Of a stretch of 64,000 bases of DNA, positions 9,325 through 19,207 are shown piece after piece. The notes under the pieces are model-generated. The model saw only the letters and a program-made list of their open reading frames with translations, was not told the origin of the DNA and did no database searches. This DNA comes from Phycisphaerae bacterium. GTDB taxonomy: Bacteria > Planctomycetota > Phycisphaerae > Tepidisphaerales > Tepidisphaeraceae. The stretch covers positions 30,319 through 94,318 of the forward strand of contig JAUJNJ010000005.1 in the NCBI GenBank assembly GCA_030448225.1. Reading direction: 5' to 3'. The stretch's first letter is position 1; the number at the start of each line of letters is the position of its first letter. The position numbers and the translations under genes were made by a program.

Positions 9325-10461
9325 TCACACCTCAATTCCTGCGGCGTACTTCTCGAAGACGCCGCGCCCGAGACCTGTCAGGGCGTACGCCTCGGTGTAC
9401 AGGATCTTTCCCTCGCGCGCCGCTCTGACAACCGCCGCGCCAAACCGGCGGCCGATCCGTGGTTCTTGGTTCGAATAGAAATTGCCGCCGCCAGGCTTGG
9501 CCGTCCGCTCTGCGGTGATGTGTGCAAGGTAGAACTGCATGAAGGCGTTGCGGTCAATCAGTTTTAGGTCGAGCGCTCGGCGGGCAACCACGATAGCGCT
9601 GACTTTGAACTGCTTTGAAAGCCTGTAAATGCGTTCCGTCATACCGTCGCGCAGCGTGCTCCATACCGACCGCAGTGATGCCTCGGGTACTAAGAACTCG
9701 GCTGCGATGCGATTGCAAGCGATCTCGATGGGGTCGGACGCCGGTGCCATCTCCCGCAGGTCAAAGGCTGCGCTACTGCCGAAGAAGACGTGAGCCAGTT
9801 CGTGCGCTAACGTAAACATCTGCGCCGATTTCGCATCCCTGCCGTTTACGAATACGAGTGGCGCGTACTCGTCGGACAACACGAATCCACGGAACTCTTC
9901 CGGGTTCAGTGGACGGGAAGTGTTATTGCCAACGACGCCATTTACCACCACCATGATCCCCGCACTGTCTATCGCGTCTCGCATCTCGCGCAACGAGTCT
10001 TCCCACGTCGATTGACTCTCCGCCCAAGACGAGGCAAACCCCAGCAGCGCTCGCATCCGCGAAGCCACTGCGGTAATCGATTCGCTAATCCTTGCAGAAC
10101 CGACGTACTTGAGAGGGGGACTTCCTCCCTCGATCGACCGCTCCCTCATCCAATCCTGACGCCGGAGCATCGTGGTGATCGTGTCCAATAAATCCACGCT
10201 AGGTCGCACGACCGGCTTATCGGACGCGGTGCGGAAGTGAGGGATCGGGAGGGATTCCTGGGGAGGGGAATCGAGGAACAGCATGCCGAGCGGCGTTGCA
10301 GTTTGCCGCGCGAGTTCTTCGAGCTGCCGCAGCGTCGGGGAACTCTCGCCCGTTAGCCACTCCCGTAACCGCGGCAGCTTAGCGCGCAATTCCTCCGCTG
10401 ATCGGTTTGACCGCTCAATTGCCCATCGCAGAACGTCGCCTTTCACATCAACGATACTCAT
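9325..10461 (-). CDS. HTH/ImmA-IrrE metallopeptidase, partner of the PIN protein
   Basis: This 378-residue protein has an N-terminal region consistent with an Xre-type helix-turn-helix (about residues 8-60). A C-terminal ImmA/IrrE (M78) peptidase domain carries the zinc motif HELAH at 220-224, followed by FFG and, further on, EIACNRIAAEFLVP, another family hallmark. Proteins of this type cleave or sequester repressors and are the usual neighbours of DUF4411 PIN genes, where they are thought to act as the antitoxin or regulator. The stop lies just before the PIN start. GC content is lower than in flanking genes. The pair may be a stress or mobile-DNA response module. Confidence 0.82.
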   Translation of the reverse strand: MSIVDVKGDVLRWAIERSNRSAEELRAKLPRLREWLTGESSPTLRQLEELARQTATPLGMLFLDSPPQESLPIPHFRTASDKPVVRPSVDLLDTITTMLRRQDWMRERSIEGGSPPLKYVGSARISESITAVASRMRALLGFASSWAESQSTWEDSLREMRDAIDSAGIMVVVNGVVGNNTSRPLNPEEFRGFVLSDEYAPLVFVNGRDAKSAQMFTLAHELAHVFFGSSAAFDLREMAPASDPIEIACNRIAAEFLVPEASLRSVWSTLRDGMTERIYRLSKQFKVSAIVVARRALDLKLIDRNAFMQFYLAHITAERTAKPGGGNFYSNQEPRIGRRFGAAVVRAAREGKILYTEAYALTGLGRGVFEKYAAGIEV

Positions 10462-10790
10462 TCAGCTCGCTTGCCGAGTAACTGTCGCTTCAGAAAAGCG
10501 ACTTCCCCTGACATTCACCAATCAGATTGTTGCACGTCAACTTCTTCCCTTCCACAGAATTGTACCACACGGAGGAAGCGGGCGCGACCGCCGGACTGCG
10601 GCGGTTGCGGCATTCTTTCGGACCTTGACACGCTTGCGCCTCTGCGCGCGAGAAAACTCGCCGCGCTGATCGAGACGCCCCGTGTCTCATCGGCATCGAG
10701 CGTTGCCGCTCATCTTCTCAAACCACTGACAGGAGGACGCGGCGCATCAACTGGTCCAGAAACCGTGCCCTCTAATGCCGTCCTCGTTCG
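10462..10790. other. Intergenic, lower GC
   Basis: This 329-bp spacer contains the promoter side of the ImmA/PIN operon and the 3' flank of the acyl-CoA ligase gene. Its lower GC continues from the ImmA gene to about 10560, which may mark one edge of the transferred segment. No gene, attachment site or insertion sequence is seen. Confidence 0.45.
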
Positions 10791-13582
10791 TCAATCCGCA
10801 GCGGGACTTCCCTTTTGCAGTAGCGCCATCTCCGCCCGCACCGTCGCGTTCTCCATGTCTCGGGTCAGCTTGAACCCCAGCTTTTCGCACACGCGCTGCA
10901 TCTCGCGGTTTTCGGCGAGGATGTCGGCGGCGAAGCTTTTCGCACACGCGCTGCATCTCGCGGTTTTCGGCGAGGATGTCGGCGGCGATCCGATTCACCT
11001 TCTCGTCCTTCGCGACCTGTAACAACATGCTGAGCAGCTTCGTGCCTAGGCCGCGCTTCTGGTAAGCGTCGCTGACGAGGAGGGCGAACTCGGCGTCGTG
11101 GCCGCCGGGTTGTTTGCTGAGGCGGGCGACGGCGAGGATGGCGTTGTCGCCGGTCGCCGGGTCGCGGCGGACGGCGACTAGGGCGAGTTCGCGGTCGTAG
11201 TCGTTGAAGCAGACGCGGATCAGCCGCTCGTGGGCCGTGCGGTGGTTGAGCTTCATCGCGTGGAAGTAGCGCAGCCGCACGCTCTGCTCGCTGAGCGTCT
11301 GGTGGAACCGCACCAGCAGCGGCTCGTCCTCGGGGCGGATGGGGCGGATCGTGATCGGCGTGCCGTCGCGCATCTCCCACGGGGCGACGTACTGCGCGGG
11401 GTAGGGGCGGATCGCCGGGCGGGGGAGTTGGTCGTCGGGCAGGTCGGGCGCGTGCAGCACGACGCGGGCGTCGAGCGCGATCATCCCCTCGTGCGACAGC
11501 ATGAGCGGGTTGATGTCGATCTCCGCGATCCGCCGCTGCTCGACGACGAGTTGGCTGAAGCGGACCATGAGTTGCTCGAGCGCGGCAATGTCGACCGGCG
11601 GGCGGCCGCGGACGCCCTTGAGGGCGGCGAAGATCTTCGTCTGCTCCATCATCCGCCGCGCGAGCGTGGCCGTGAGCGGCGGGAAGCCGAGCGCGCGGTC
11701 GCGGTAGACCTCCACGAGTTGCCCGCCGGTGCCGAACAGCAGCACGGGGCCGAACTGCGGGTCGATGCTGCTGCCGACGATCACCTCGTACGCGTCGCGC
11801 AGCCGGACCATCGGCTGCACGGTCACGCCCTGGAAGTGCTCGGCGCCGGCCTTGGCGATGACCGACTCCTTGATCTCCCGGAACGCGTGATGTACGGCCT
11901 GCTTGTCGCGGAGGTCGAGGCGCACGCCGCCGACGTCGGTCTTGTGGGTGATCGTCTCGCTGAAGAGCTTGAGGACGACGGGGAACCCCACCTCGTCGGC
12001 CCACTGCACGGCCCCGTCCTCGGTGGCGGCGACGTGGGTCTCGACGGTGGGGATCTTGTACGCCATCAGCAGGCGCTTCGACTCGTACTCGGTGAGCGTG
12101 GTGCGGCCGGCGTCGCGGACGACCGACAGGATCGACTCGGCCGCGGCGCGGTCGGGCTCGTCGGCGTCGCCGCCGGCGGGCAGGACCGGCGTCTCGTAGA
12201 GCCCGCGCAGGCTGTACGTGTAGCGCCACATGTAGAAGAACGCGCGGGCGGCGGTGTCGGGGAAGCTGAACGTGGGGATGTTCGCCTTGTTGAGGATCGC
12301 CTCGCCGCCGGCCACCTCCGGCCCGCCCATCCAGCTCGCCAGCACCGGCTTGCCCTCGATCCGCGCGTAGGGGCGCAGCGCCTCGGCTGTGGCGGTGGCG
12401 TCGGTCATGTCCTGCGGGGTGAGGATCACGAGCAGGCCGTCGCTGTTGGGGTCCTTGGCCGCCACCTCCAGCGCCTTGGCATACCTGTCGGGGCCGGCGT
12501 CGCCGAGGATGTCGATCGGGTTGTTGTGGCTCCAGCTCGGCGGCAGGATCGGGTTGAGCGCCTCGATCGTCTCGGGCGCGAGCTGCGTGAGTTCGCCGCC
12601 GCTGCCGATGAGCGCGTCGGTCGCGAGCACGCCGGGCCCGCCGGCGTTGGTGAGGATCGTGAGGCGCGGGCCCCTGGGGCGCGGCTGCTTGGCGAGGGTC
12701 TCGGCCATGTAGAACAGATCGGCGATGTTGTCGACGCGGAGCACGCCGCTGCGGCGGAACGCGGCCTGGAGCACCTCGTCGCTGCCGACCAGCGACCCGG
12801 TGTGGCTCGCCGCCGCCTTCGCCGCCGCCTCGGTGCGGCCGGCCTTGATCACGATGATCGGCTTGTTGAGCGCGACCTCGCGGGCGGCCGAGAGGAACGC
12901 GCGGGCGTCGCCGATCGACTCCATGTAGATCAGGATGCTCTGGCATTGAGCCGGTCGACACGAACGCGCTGAAGCCGACGAGCTCGCGCAAGCTCCAGTC
13001 GAGGATCGCCGTGAGGAGCGCCCCGCTCTGGCTGATGAACGCCACGTTGCCGGGCCGGGCCATCGAGGCGGCGAACGTGGCGTTGAGGCCGGTGAGCGGG
13101 TTCATCACGCCGAGGCAGTTGGGCCCGATGATGCGCATGCGCGCCTTGCGCGCGATCTCCAGCACCCGCCGCTCGAGTTCCTCGCCGCCCGGCCCGAGTT
13201 CCTTGAAGCCCGCAGAGATGATGATCGCGCCTTTGACGCCGGCGTCGGCGCACTGCTGGAGCACGCCCGGCACGGCCGGCGCGGGGATGACGATCACCGC
13301 GAGGTCCACCCGCTCCGGCACGACGGCGATGCTGTGATACGCCTTGATCCCCAGCACGTTGGCCCGCTTGGGGTTCACGGGGTAGACCGTGCCGCCGAAC
13401 GGGCTCTGGATCAGGTTCCACAGGATCGTGCGGCCGACGCTGCCCGGCGTCTCGGTCGCGCCGATGACGGCGACGTTGCGCGGGTTGAAGATCACGTCGA
13501 GCGGCTGGCGCTCCTGGCGGAGCACGTCGTGGGCGAGGTCGGTCGTCGGCGCGTGCGCCGGTGGCGAGGCGGGCGTCTGCAT
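10791..13582 (-). CDS. Acyl-CoA ligase (NDP-forming) fused to GNAT acetyltransferase, broken
   Basis: Domain order is a CoA-binding Rossmann domain (residues about 25-120, [19 protein letters not shown]), succinyl-CoA-ligase-like domains ([18 protein letters not shown]), an ATP-grasp half ([19 protein letters not shown]), then a C-terminal GNAT domain ([20 protein letters not shown] ... QKRGLG). This matches bifunctional acetate-CoA ligase/protein acetyltransferases that tie acetate metabolism to lysine acetylation. There are two lesions. Near 12944 about 19 residues between STGSM and [11 protein letters not shown] appear deleted with a shift of frame. At 10879-10988 a 55-bp tandem duplication shifts the last helix, after which [13 protein letters not shown] can be read to the TGA at 10791. 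The start is the ATG opening MQTPASPP. Confidence 0.85.
10879..10988. repeat. 55-bp perfect tandem duplication in the GNAT domain
   Basis: Two identical 55-bp copies, each starting AGCTTTTCGCACACGCGCTG, lie side by side at 10879-10933 and 10934-10988. As 55 is not a multiple of three, the frame is lost. Removing one copy restores the expected end of the GNAT domain. Confidence 0.93.
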
Positions 13583-13742
13583 CGCGGTCGGCTCCTTCCG
13601 TCGATGAGACTAGGCAGCACGCGCGGGGCGGGCAAGACGAAATGAGTTTCCCCGCGAAGCGGCCTCGCTCGCGAGGCGCTTCGAACAGGAGTGAACCGCA
13701 GAGGCGCAGAGAGCGCGGAGGGGAGACGAAGCGAAGAGGTTG

Positions 13743-13847
13743 AGCCACCGATGGGGCACCGATAGACACCGATGAAGCAAGCAATCCGAAAGACGGAAGC
13801 CCTTCTTCAATCTTCAATCGGTGTTCATCGGTGCCCCATCGGTGGCT
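13743..13847. repeat. Iterated-word inverted repeat (word CACCGATG)
   Basis: The arms AGCCACCGATGGGGCACCGA... (13743-13776) and ...CGGTGCCCCATCGGTGGCT (13813-13847) are about 34 bp long and differ at only a few positions. Each holds three copies of a CACCGATG word. A one-sided GAACCGCAGAGGCGCAGAGA-type word run lies just before it, at about 13691-13725. The element fills the spacer between natB and the acyl-CoA ligase gene. Confidence 0.88.
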
Positions 13848-13877
13848 AAAAATCCTTCAAAGATCTGAACGAGAACG

Positions 13878-15959
13878 TCACGCGCTCGCCACGACCGGGA
13901 AGCCGGGCGCGCCCGCGTCTTTCTGCCGCTCGCGGAAGCCGTGGCGGCAGAGGAACCATCCGGCCACGATCAGCGCGCCGCCGATGGCGAGCAGTACGGC
14001 CAACTCGCTGTTGAACTGGAACGCGCCCGCCTCCTCGGTCACGGCGGCGGTGCCGAGCGTGCGGATCTTCCACGTCGCGTACGTTAGGGCGGCCGAGTCG
14101 TACAAACCGTGCAGCAGCATCGCGGGGTAAATCGACCCGCCGCGCCAGACGATCCAGCCGAGGATGATGCCCAGCAGCGTGCGGATCGCCAGCCCCTGCA
14201 AGTCCATGTGGGCGAGGCCGAACAGCAGCGCGGTGACGACGATCGCCCCCCACGGCGGCAGCTTCCGCGAGAGGGCGGCCTGGATCGGGCCGCGGAAGAG
14301 CAGTTCCTCGCAGATGCCCGCCAGCGCGCCCACGAGCACGATCGTGAGCACCGGGTAGTTCGTCAGCGCGTCGATGATGAGCTTCGCCTGGAACCGCGCC
14401 GACTCGTCCACCGCGCGCGGCCACACGGTGTGCTGGAGGCCGGACAGCAGTTGCACCCACGGCACGAGCCCGATGCCCATGATCGCGCCGCCGACCAGCG
14501 CCGCCGGCCACGCCCGCCGCAGCGAGAACGTCTCGACCCACCGCCACCGGCCGAGGAATGCGAACAGCAGCGCCGGCGCGAGCACGAGCAGCAACTGGTT
14601 GACGGCCAGGATCGTCAGCAGCCCGTGCTTCACGAACGACGGCGTGACGTAAAACAGCAGCAGGAGCGACACGACGAACAGCGCCAGCGCCTCGTCGACC
14701 GCCGGCAGTCGCCGCGGCCGCTTGCCGGCGCCGGTCCGCCGCAGGCCCTTCACGCTCAGCGGCTCCCACGCCGGGTTCACGAGCTGCTCGTTGCTGAACA
14801 GCCGGGCGGCGACGCTCAGCATCAGCCCCGCGTAGACGAGCGACGAGACGAACGCCAGCGCGAACCCGCCGAGCGTCGCGCGGCCGGTCAGCACCTCGCG
14901 GATGATCACGGTCGTGTTGGCGATCGGCGTGATCATCACGCCCGGCGTCGCGGCCGGCTCCATGATCCCCACCGCCATCGACGCCAGCGGCAGCAGCATC
15001 ACCGGCGTGGCGAACGAGTTGGCCTCGCGAAAGTTGCGGGCGAGCAGCCCGACGATCAGCACGATCGTCGTGAAGAACACCAGCGCCGGCACGGCCGCCA
15101 GGAACGTCAGCAGCAGGGCGGGGAGCGAGACGCTCAGGTTGCGCGCCATCTCGGCGTCGTCCACCATCGACAGCGCCCGCTTCATCACCAGCGACATGCT
15201 GACCATGTTCAGCCCGGCCGTCACCAGGGCCGACAGCAGCACGAGCGCGCCCTTGGCGAACAGCAGTTCGCTCCGCCCGGCGGGGGTGACGAGCAGCGTC
15301 TCGAGCGTGCCGAGCTCGCGCTCGGTCGTGGTGGCGTTGAGGGCGGGGAAGAGCGCGCCGAGCATGCCGGTCATCAGCAGCAGCAGCGGGAGCATCTGCG
15401 CCATGATCTTGCCGAACCGCTGCTCGGCGCGGGCGATGTCGACCGTCGACCGCTCCAGCGGCTCGAGCACCGACGCGGGCACGCCCTGGCCCTTCAGCCG
15501 CTGCTCGATGATCCACCGGTCGTAGTCGTCGAGCACCGCGTCGATCTTGTTCTCGGCGAACGCGGCGGCGGTGCGGCTGCGGTCGAGGCGCACCTCGATC
15601 TTCGCCGGCTCTCCGCGCAGCGCCCGCGCCTCGGCGCCAGCGGGCACGGCGATCGCCGCGTCGGCCTCGCCGCTGGCCAGCGCTTTCTCCACGTCGGGCG
15701 CGTCGACGACGTCGATGCCGCTCTCGTCCGCCTCCAACCGCCGGCGAAGTTCCGGGGCGGCCGCGGCGTCGGAGACGACCACCTTCGCCGCCCGGTCCTT
15801 CTGCTCCCGCACCTTCGACGTCGTCAGCCCCGCGATGCCGATCGCCAGCAGCGGGTAGAGCAGCAGCGGGATGCCGATCATCACCGCGAGGCTGCGCCGG
15901 TCGCGCAGCATCTCGCGCAGTTCCTTCTTGAAGACGGCGGCCATGATGTCAAACCGCAT
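13878..15959 (-). CDS. natB: NatB-like ABC permease fused to a CPBP protease domain
   Basis: This 693-residue membrane protein has an ABC-2 permease part first: one N-terminal membrane helix, a large extracytoplasmic loop of about 170 residues, then a helix bundle to about residue 400. The C-terminal CPBP (Abi/CAAX-protease-like) domain has the motif EELLFRG and the downstream FGLAHMD. This permease-CPBP fusion is typical of NatB-like sodium-extrusion or export systems paired with a NatA ATPase. The ATG opening MRFDIM is used; it overlaps the natA stop by 11 bp, implying translational coupling. The frame is intact. The substrate is inferred from the family only. Confidence 0.85.
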   Translation of the reverse strand: MRFDIMAAVFKKELREMLRDRRSLAVMIGIPLLLYPLLAIGIAGLTTSKVREQKDRAAKVVVSDAAAAPELRRRLEADESGIDVVDAPDVEKALASGEADAAIAVPAGAEARALRGEPAKIEVRLDRSRTAAAFAENKIDAVLDDYDRWIIEQRLKGQGVPASVLEPLERSTVDIARAEQRFGKIMAQMLPLLLLMTGMLGALFPALNATTTERELGTLETLLVTPAGRSELLFAKGALVLLSALVTAGLNMVSMSLVMKRALSMVDDAEMARNLSVSLPALLLTFLAAVPALVFFTTIVLIVGLLARNFREANSFATPVMLLPLASMAVGIMEPAATPGVMITPIANTTVIIREVLTGRATLGGFALAFVSSLVYAGLMLSVAARLFSNEQLVNPAWEPLSVKGLRRTGAGKRPRRLPAVDEALALFVVSLLLLFYVTPSFVKHGLLTILAVNQLLLVLAPALLFAFLGRWRWVETFSLRRAWPAALVGGAIMGIGLVPWVQLLSGLQHTVWPRAVDESARFQAKLIIDALTNYPVLTIVLVGALAGICEELLFRGPIQAALSRKLPPWGAIVVTALLFGLAHMDLQGLAIRTLLGIILGWIVWRGGSIYPAMLLHGLYDSAALTYATWKIRTLGTAAVTEEAGAFQFNSELAVLLAIGGALIVAGWFLCRHGFRERQKDAGAPGFPVVASA

Positions 15960-16849
15960 GGTCGCCCCCTTCGTGGGTATCGTCGGCACCGCGGGTCTCA
16001 TTGCGCGCGGGCGACGAGAGGGTCGTCGCGGAACCCATAACGCCGGCTTCGCGTGCCGCCATCACCGGGAACGCACCGGGAATGGGCGCGAGGCTTGCAT
16101 CGATTGGCGCTCGGTCTACCAGCTTGAAAAACGCCTGCCGCAGGTTCTGCGTGTCCGTCAGCGCGCACAGTTCGGGGATCGTCCCCTCGGCCAGCACGCG
16201 GCCGCGGCCGATCACGCCGATGCGCGAGCAGACGTCCTCGGCCTGGGCCAGCAGGTGCGTCGAGAAGAGCACGCACTTGCCCGCCGCCGCCAACGAGCGG
16301 ACGGCCTCCTCGAAGGTGCGGCTGACGATCGGGGCGAGGCCGCTCGTCGGCTCGTCGAGGATCAGAAGCGGCGGGGCGTGCACCGGCGCGCGGGCGCGGC
16401 CGACGCGGTGCTTGATCCCCGTCGACAGCCGGTCGTTCGGGCGGGCGGCGGCGCGGCCGCTAGCCGCCGATGTCGAACAGCGCGATCACCTGCTCCACCC
16501 GGGCCTCCAGCGCGTCGCCCTTCATCCCGTGGAGCGACCCGAAGAAGCGGATCGTCTCCCGCGGCGTGAGCCGGGCGTACAGCCCCGTGCTCGCCGACAA
16601 AAACCCGATGCTCCGCCGGACGCCCTGCGGGTTCGTCCTCAGGTCGAACCCGGCCACGGTGGCCGACCCCGCGGTGGGCGTGAGGATCGTGGCGAGGCAG
16701 CGCAACGTCGTCGTTTTGCCCGCGCCGTTCGGCCCGAGCAGCCCGTAGATCTCCCCCGCGTTACACGTCAGCGTCGCCCCCGACACGGCCGCCACCTCGG
16801 TGCCGTCGGGCTCTTCGTAGGTCTTGGTGAGGTGGTGGACGTGAATCAT
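15949..16849 (-). CDS. natA: NatA-like ABC transporter ATPase, one frameshift
   Basis: The N-terminal part has the Walker A motif GPNGAGKTTT near residue 40 and the Q-loop region TGLYARLT. The C-terminal part, in another frame, has the signature LSTGIKHRV, the Walker B motif LLILDEPTSGL and the H-loop STH. The frame breaks between about 16440 and 16465 in a run of GC triplets, where a stop follows FDIGG. Correcting one base joins the parts into a protein of about 300 residues. It powers the NatB permease encoded directly downstream with an 11-bp overlap. Start: ATG opening MIHVHHLTKTY. Confidence 0.85.
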
Positions 16850-16870
16850 AAGTTTGAATCAGGGAACGAT

Positions 16871-17379
16871 CGGATCATCGCATCATCGGATCATCGGGCA
16901 GAGCTTCAGCTGGCCCTGAGCAGGGCCACGAGGTCGGGTCGTCCATCGCGTTCGGCAATGTCGATGGGCGTGTCGCCGAACTCGTCCTCGACCGAAACCT
17001 GTGCGCCCCGGTCCAGAAGCAATCGGATCACGTCCGCATTGCCCCCTTGGACCGCATCGTGCAGCGGCGTAAAACCCATGTCGCCGTTCGCGTTCACGTT
17101 CGCGCCCGCGTTGATGAGTGCGACAACGTCGAGGAGACAACCGCGGAAACACGCAACATGAAGCGGCCGGTTCCCGAACGTGCCGACTTGGTTCACGTCC
17201 GTTAGCACCTGACAGAAGTCTGGCAGCCATTCCTCGTTGTAGCGACGCAGCACCTCTTCGGCGGCCTTCGCGCGGTCGTCCCCGTCCATGGCTCGCACCT
17301 CCCAGATGTCGTAGCGGTGCCGCGATCGTTTCAGTCGCCGCCATTCAATGATCCGATGGTTCAATCACCCGATGATCCG
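16871..17379. repeat. Word-repeat arms (GGATCATCG) enclosing the ankyrin gene
   Basis: The left arm, CGGATCATCGCATCATCGGATCATCGGG in two pieces (16871-16898), and the right arm at 17349-17379 are inverted relative to each other. Both consist of GATCATCGG words, with partial rather than full arm identity. They bracket exactly one gene, the ankyrin protein. The right arm also supplies the last codons (GNGSSGD) and stop of the neighbouring sigma-54 activator. Confidence 0.75.
16906..17289 (-). CDS. Ankyrin-repeat protein
   Basis: This 127-residue soluble protein has three ankyrin units: GNRPLHVACFRGCLLDVVAL, then GFTPLHDAVQGGNADVIRLL with the loop DRGAQVS, then GDTPIDIAERDGRPDLVALL. Ankyrin repeats mediate protein-protein contacts; no enzymatic motif is present. 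The start is the ATG opening MDGDDRAK; the longer frame to 17364 would run into the word-repeat arm. It has no obvious functional tie to natAB or the sigma-54 activator, and its flanking inverted word repeats suggest it arrived as a single-gene cassette. Confidence 0.8.
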   Translation of the reverse strand: MDGDDRAKAAEEVLRRYNEEWLPDFCQVLTDVNQVGTFGNRPLHVACFRGCLLDVVALINAGANVNANGDMGFTPLHDAVQGGNADVIRLLLDRGAQVSVEDEFGDTPIDIAERDGRPDLVALLRAS

Positions 17380-18933
17380 TTCCCGTCCACCTTGCTCTTC
17401 ACCGTCCGCCGGTCGAGGCCGAGGCGGCGGGCGGTTTCCTCGTAGTTGCGGGTGCGGTTGTAGATCAGCGTACAATACTTCCTCAGCAACTCATCGGCCG
17501 TCAGGCGGCCGGCCTCGATGGCGTCGGCCAGCGCGTCGGCGCGCTGTCGCCCGCGGCGCGGGGGTGGTACTCCTTGCGGATCATGACGTTTCGCACGCAC
17601 TGTTCCAACTCGCGGAAGTTGCCCGGCCACGGGTAGTCCGCGCCGAGGTGCGTGCGGATCCACGCCTCGACCTCCCCGGCCAGCCCCTCGGCCTCCTCCT
17701 GCTCACCGGCAATCCGCCGGGTGATGAATAGGACGAGGTCCCGCAAGTCCTGCGGCGACCCGTCGAGCTGTTCGCGCAGGCTCGGCGTGGTGATGAGGTC
17801 GGAGCAGAGCCGGTAATAGAAGTCGGTGCGGAAACGGCCGGCCTCGATCTCCTTTTGCCAAGTTGCGGTTCGTTGCGGCGATGATCTTGCCGCGGAATTG
17901 TTTGGGCGCGTGTCGCCGAGACGCTGAAACGTGCGGCTCTGGAGCACGCGCAGCAGCTTCACCTGGATGAGCGGGTCGAGCTCGCCGATCTCGTCGAGGA
18001 ATACCGTGCCCCGCGGCGGGCACACCTCCAACCAGCCCGCCCGGTCCTCCAAGGCGCCCCGGTGAACGCGCGCGCCGGTGGCCGAACAGTTCGGACTCCA
18101 CGAGCGTCGGCGACAGGGCCGACAGGTTCAGCGCGTGGAACGACGACGCCACGTCGTCGGTGAACGTGCGCGTCTTCGGGTCGAACGGCACGTACCGCGA
18201 GAGCCCGATCGCGCGGGCGACGAGTTCCTTGCCGGTGCCGGACGGCCCGGTGATGAGCGTCGTGAAGTCGCCCATCCGGTCGTACAGGGGGCGCATGTAG
18301 CGCGGCATGTCGTGCGTGAAGACTGAGTGCCACGCCGCCGCCCGCAGCCGGGCCGACGCCAGCGACGTGCCGACGATGTAGCGGAAGACGAAGTGGAACG
18401 CCCGGCGGATCTGGAAGTAGAGCGCCAGCAGGTGGGCCGGCTCCGTCGGCGCGAGCAGCGCAGGCCGGGGACGCGGAGGAAGAAGTCGAACTGCTCGCGG
18501 AACGCCTCGAAGTGGGCGAACTTCCGCGGCGACGGCGGCGCGCGATCGAGCGGTCGCGCTCCTCGCCGCCCGCCCCGCCGGCTGCGGCCTCCACGAGCGG
18601 GTCGAGCGCGTCGCGGAAGGCGTCGTAGAGGACGTACAGGACGAGTTCCTCGTAGAGCCGCACGTCCGCGTCCGACGCCGCCGCGGCCGCCCCGACCGCC
18701 AGCCGCTCGCGCGACGCCCGGGCCACCACGTCCGCCCGCTGGCCGATGCGCACGACGTTGGGCGTGCGCTGCGAGAGGTCGTGCAGCCGCGTTCCAGACC
18801 GGGTCGCCGCCGACGAACGCCTCGCCGAGCGCCGCCCGCTCGCACGCGATCCGCTCCGGCAGGAACGGGTTGCAGTAGACGAGCCGCGACACGGACGTGG
18901 CGAACAGGCGGTCGGGCGGGGTGATGAAGATCA
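17361..18933 (-). CDS. Sigma-54-dependent activator with Fis-type HTH, multiply frameshifted
   Basis: An AAA+ sigma-54 interaction domain is evident: Walker A GPSGTGKEL, the GAFTGA loop (RRGAFTGA) that touches sigma-54, Walker B GTVFLDEIGELD, sensor AATNRNL and the arginine-finger region FRTDFYYRL. The C-terminus ends with a Fis-like helix-turn-helix (YEETARRLGLDRRTVKSKV). The N-terminal 200 residues (opening MIFITPPDRLFATS) match no sensor domain I know. Pieces lie in three frames with about seven breaks between 17560 and 18800. It should activate sigma-54 promoters; two strong candidates occur at 20933 and 34067. It is divergent from aroC. Confidence 0.8.
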
Positions 18934-19207
18934 TGGTTCTCGGGTCGGGCTGGATCTCAATGTACGGCGCGGGTTCGAACAATGGGAGGTGGGGAGCGAG
19001 TCCTGGTTCTCTTCGCTGCCGCTGTGCGTTCGGAGATGAGACGGGGAACGCGGCTCGCGCGGTGGCTACCGTCGATCGACGCGCGGGACGGTGTCGATGG
19101 GTCAACGGCCACGCACGGCGCGCAGATCGGCACGGCAAAAGCGCATCCCACGCTGCGGCCCCGCGGCGTGAAGGTGCGCGTCCCACTCGCTACAATCGCT
19201 CGCACTT

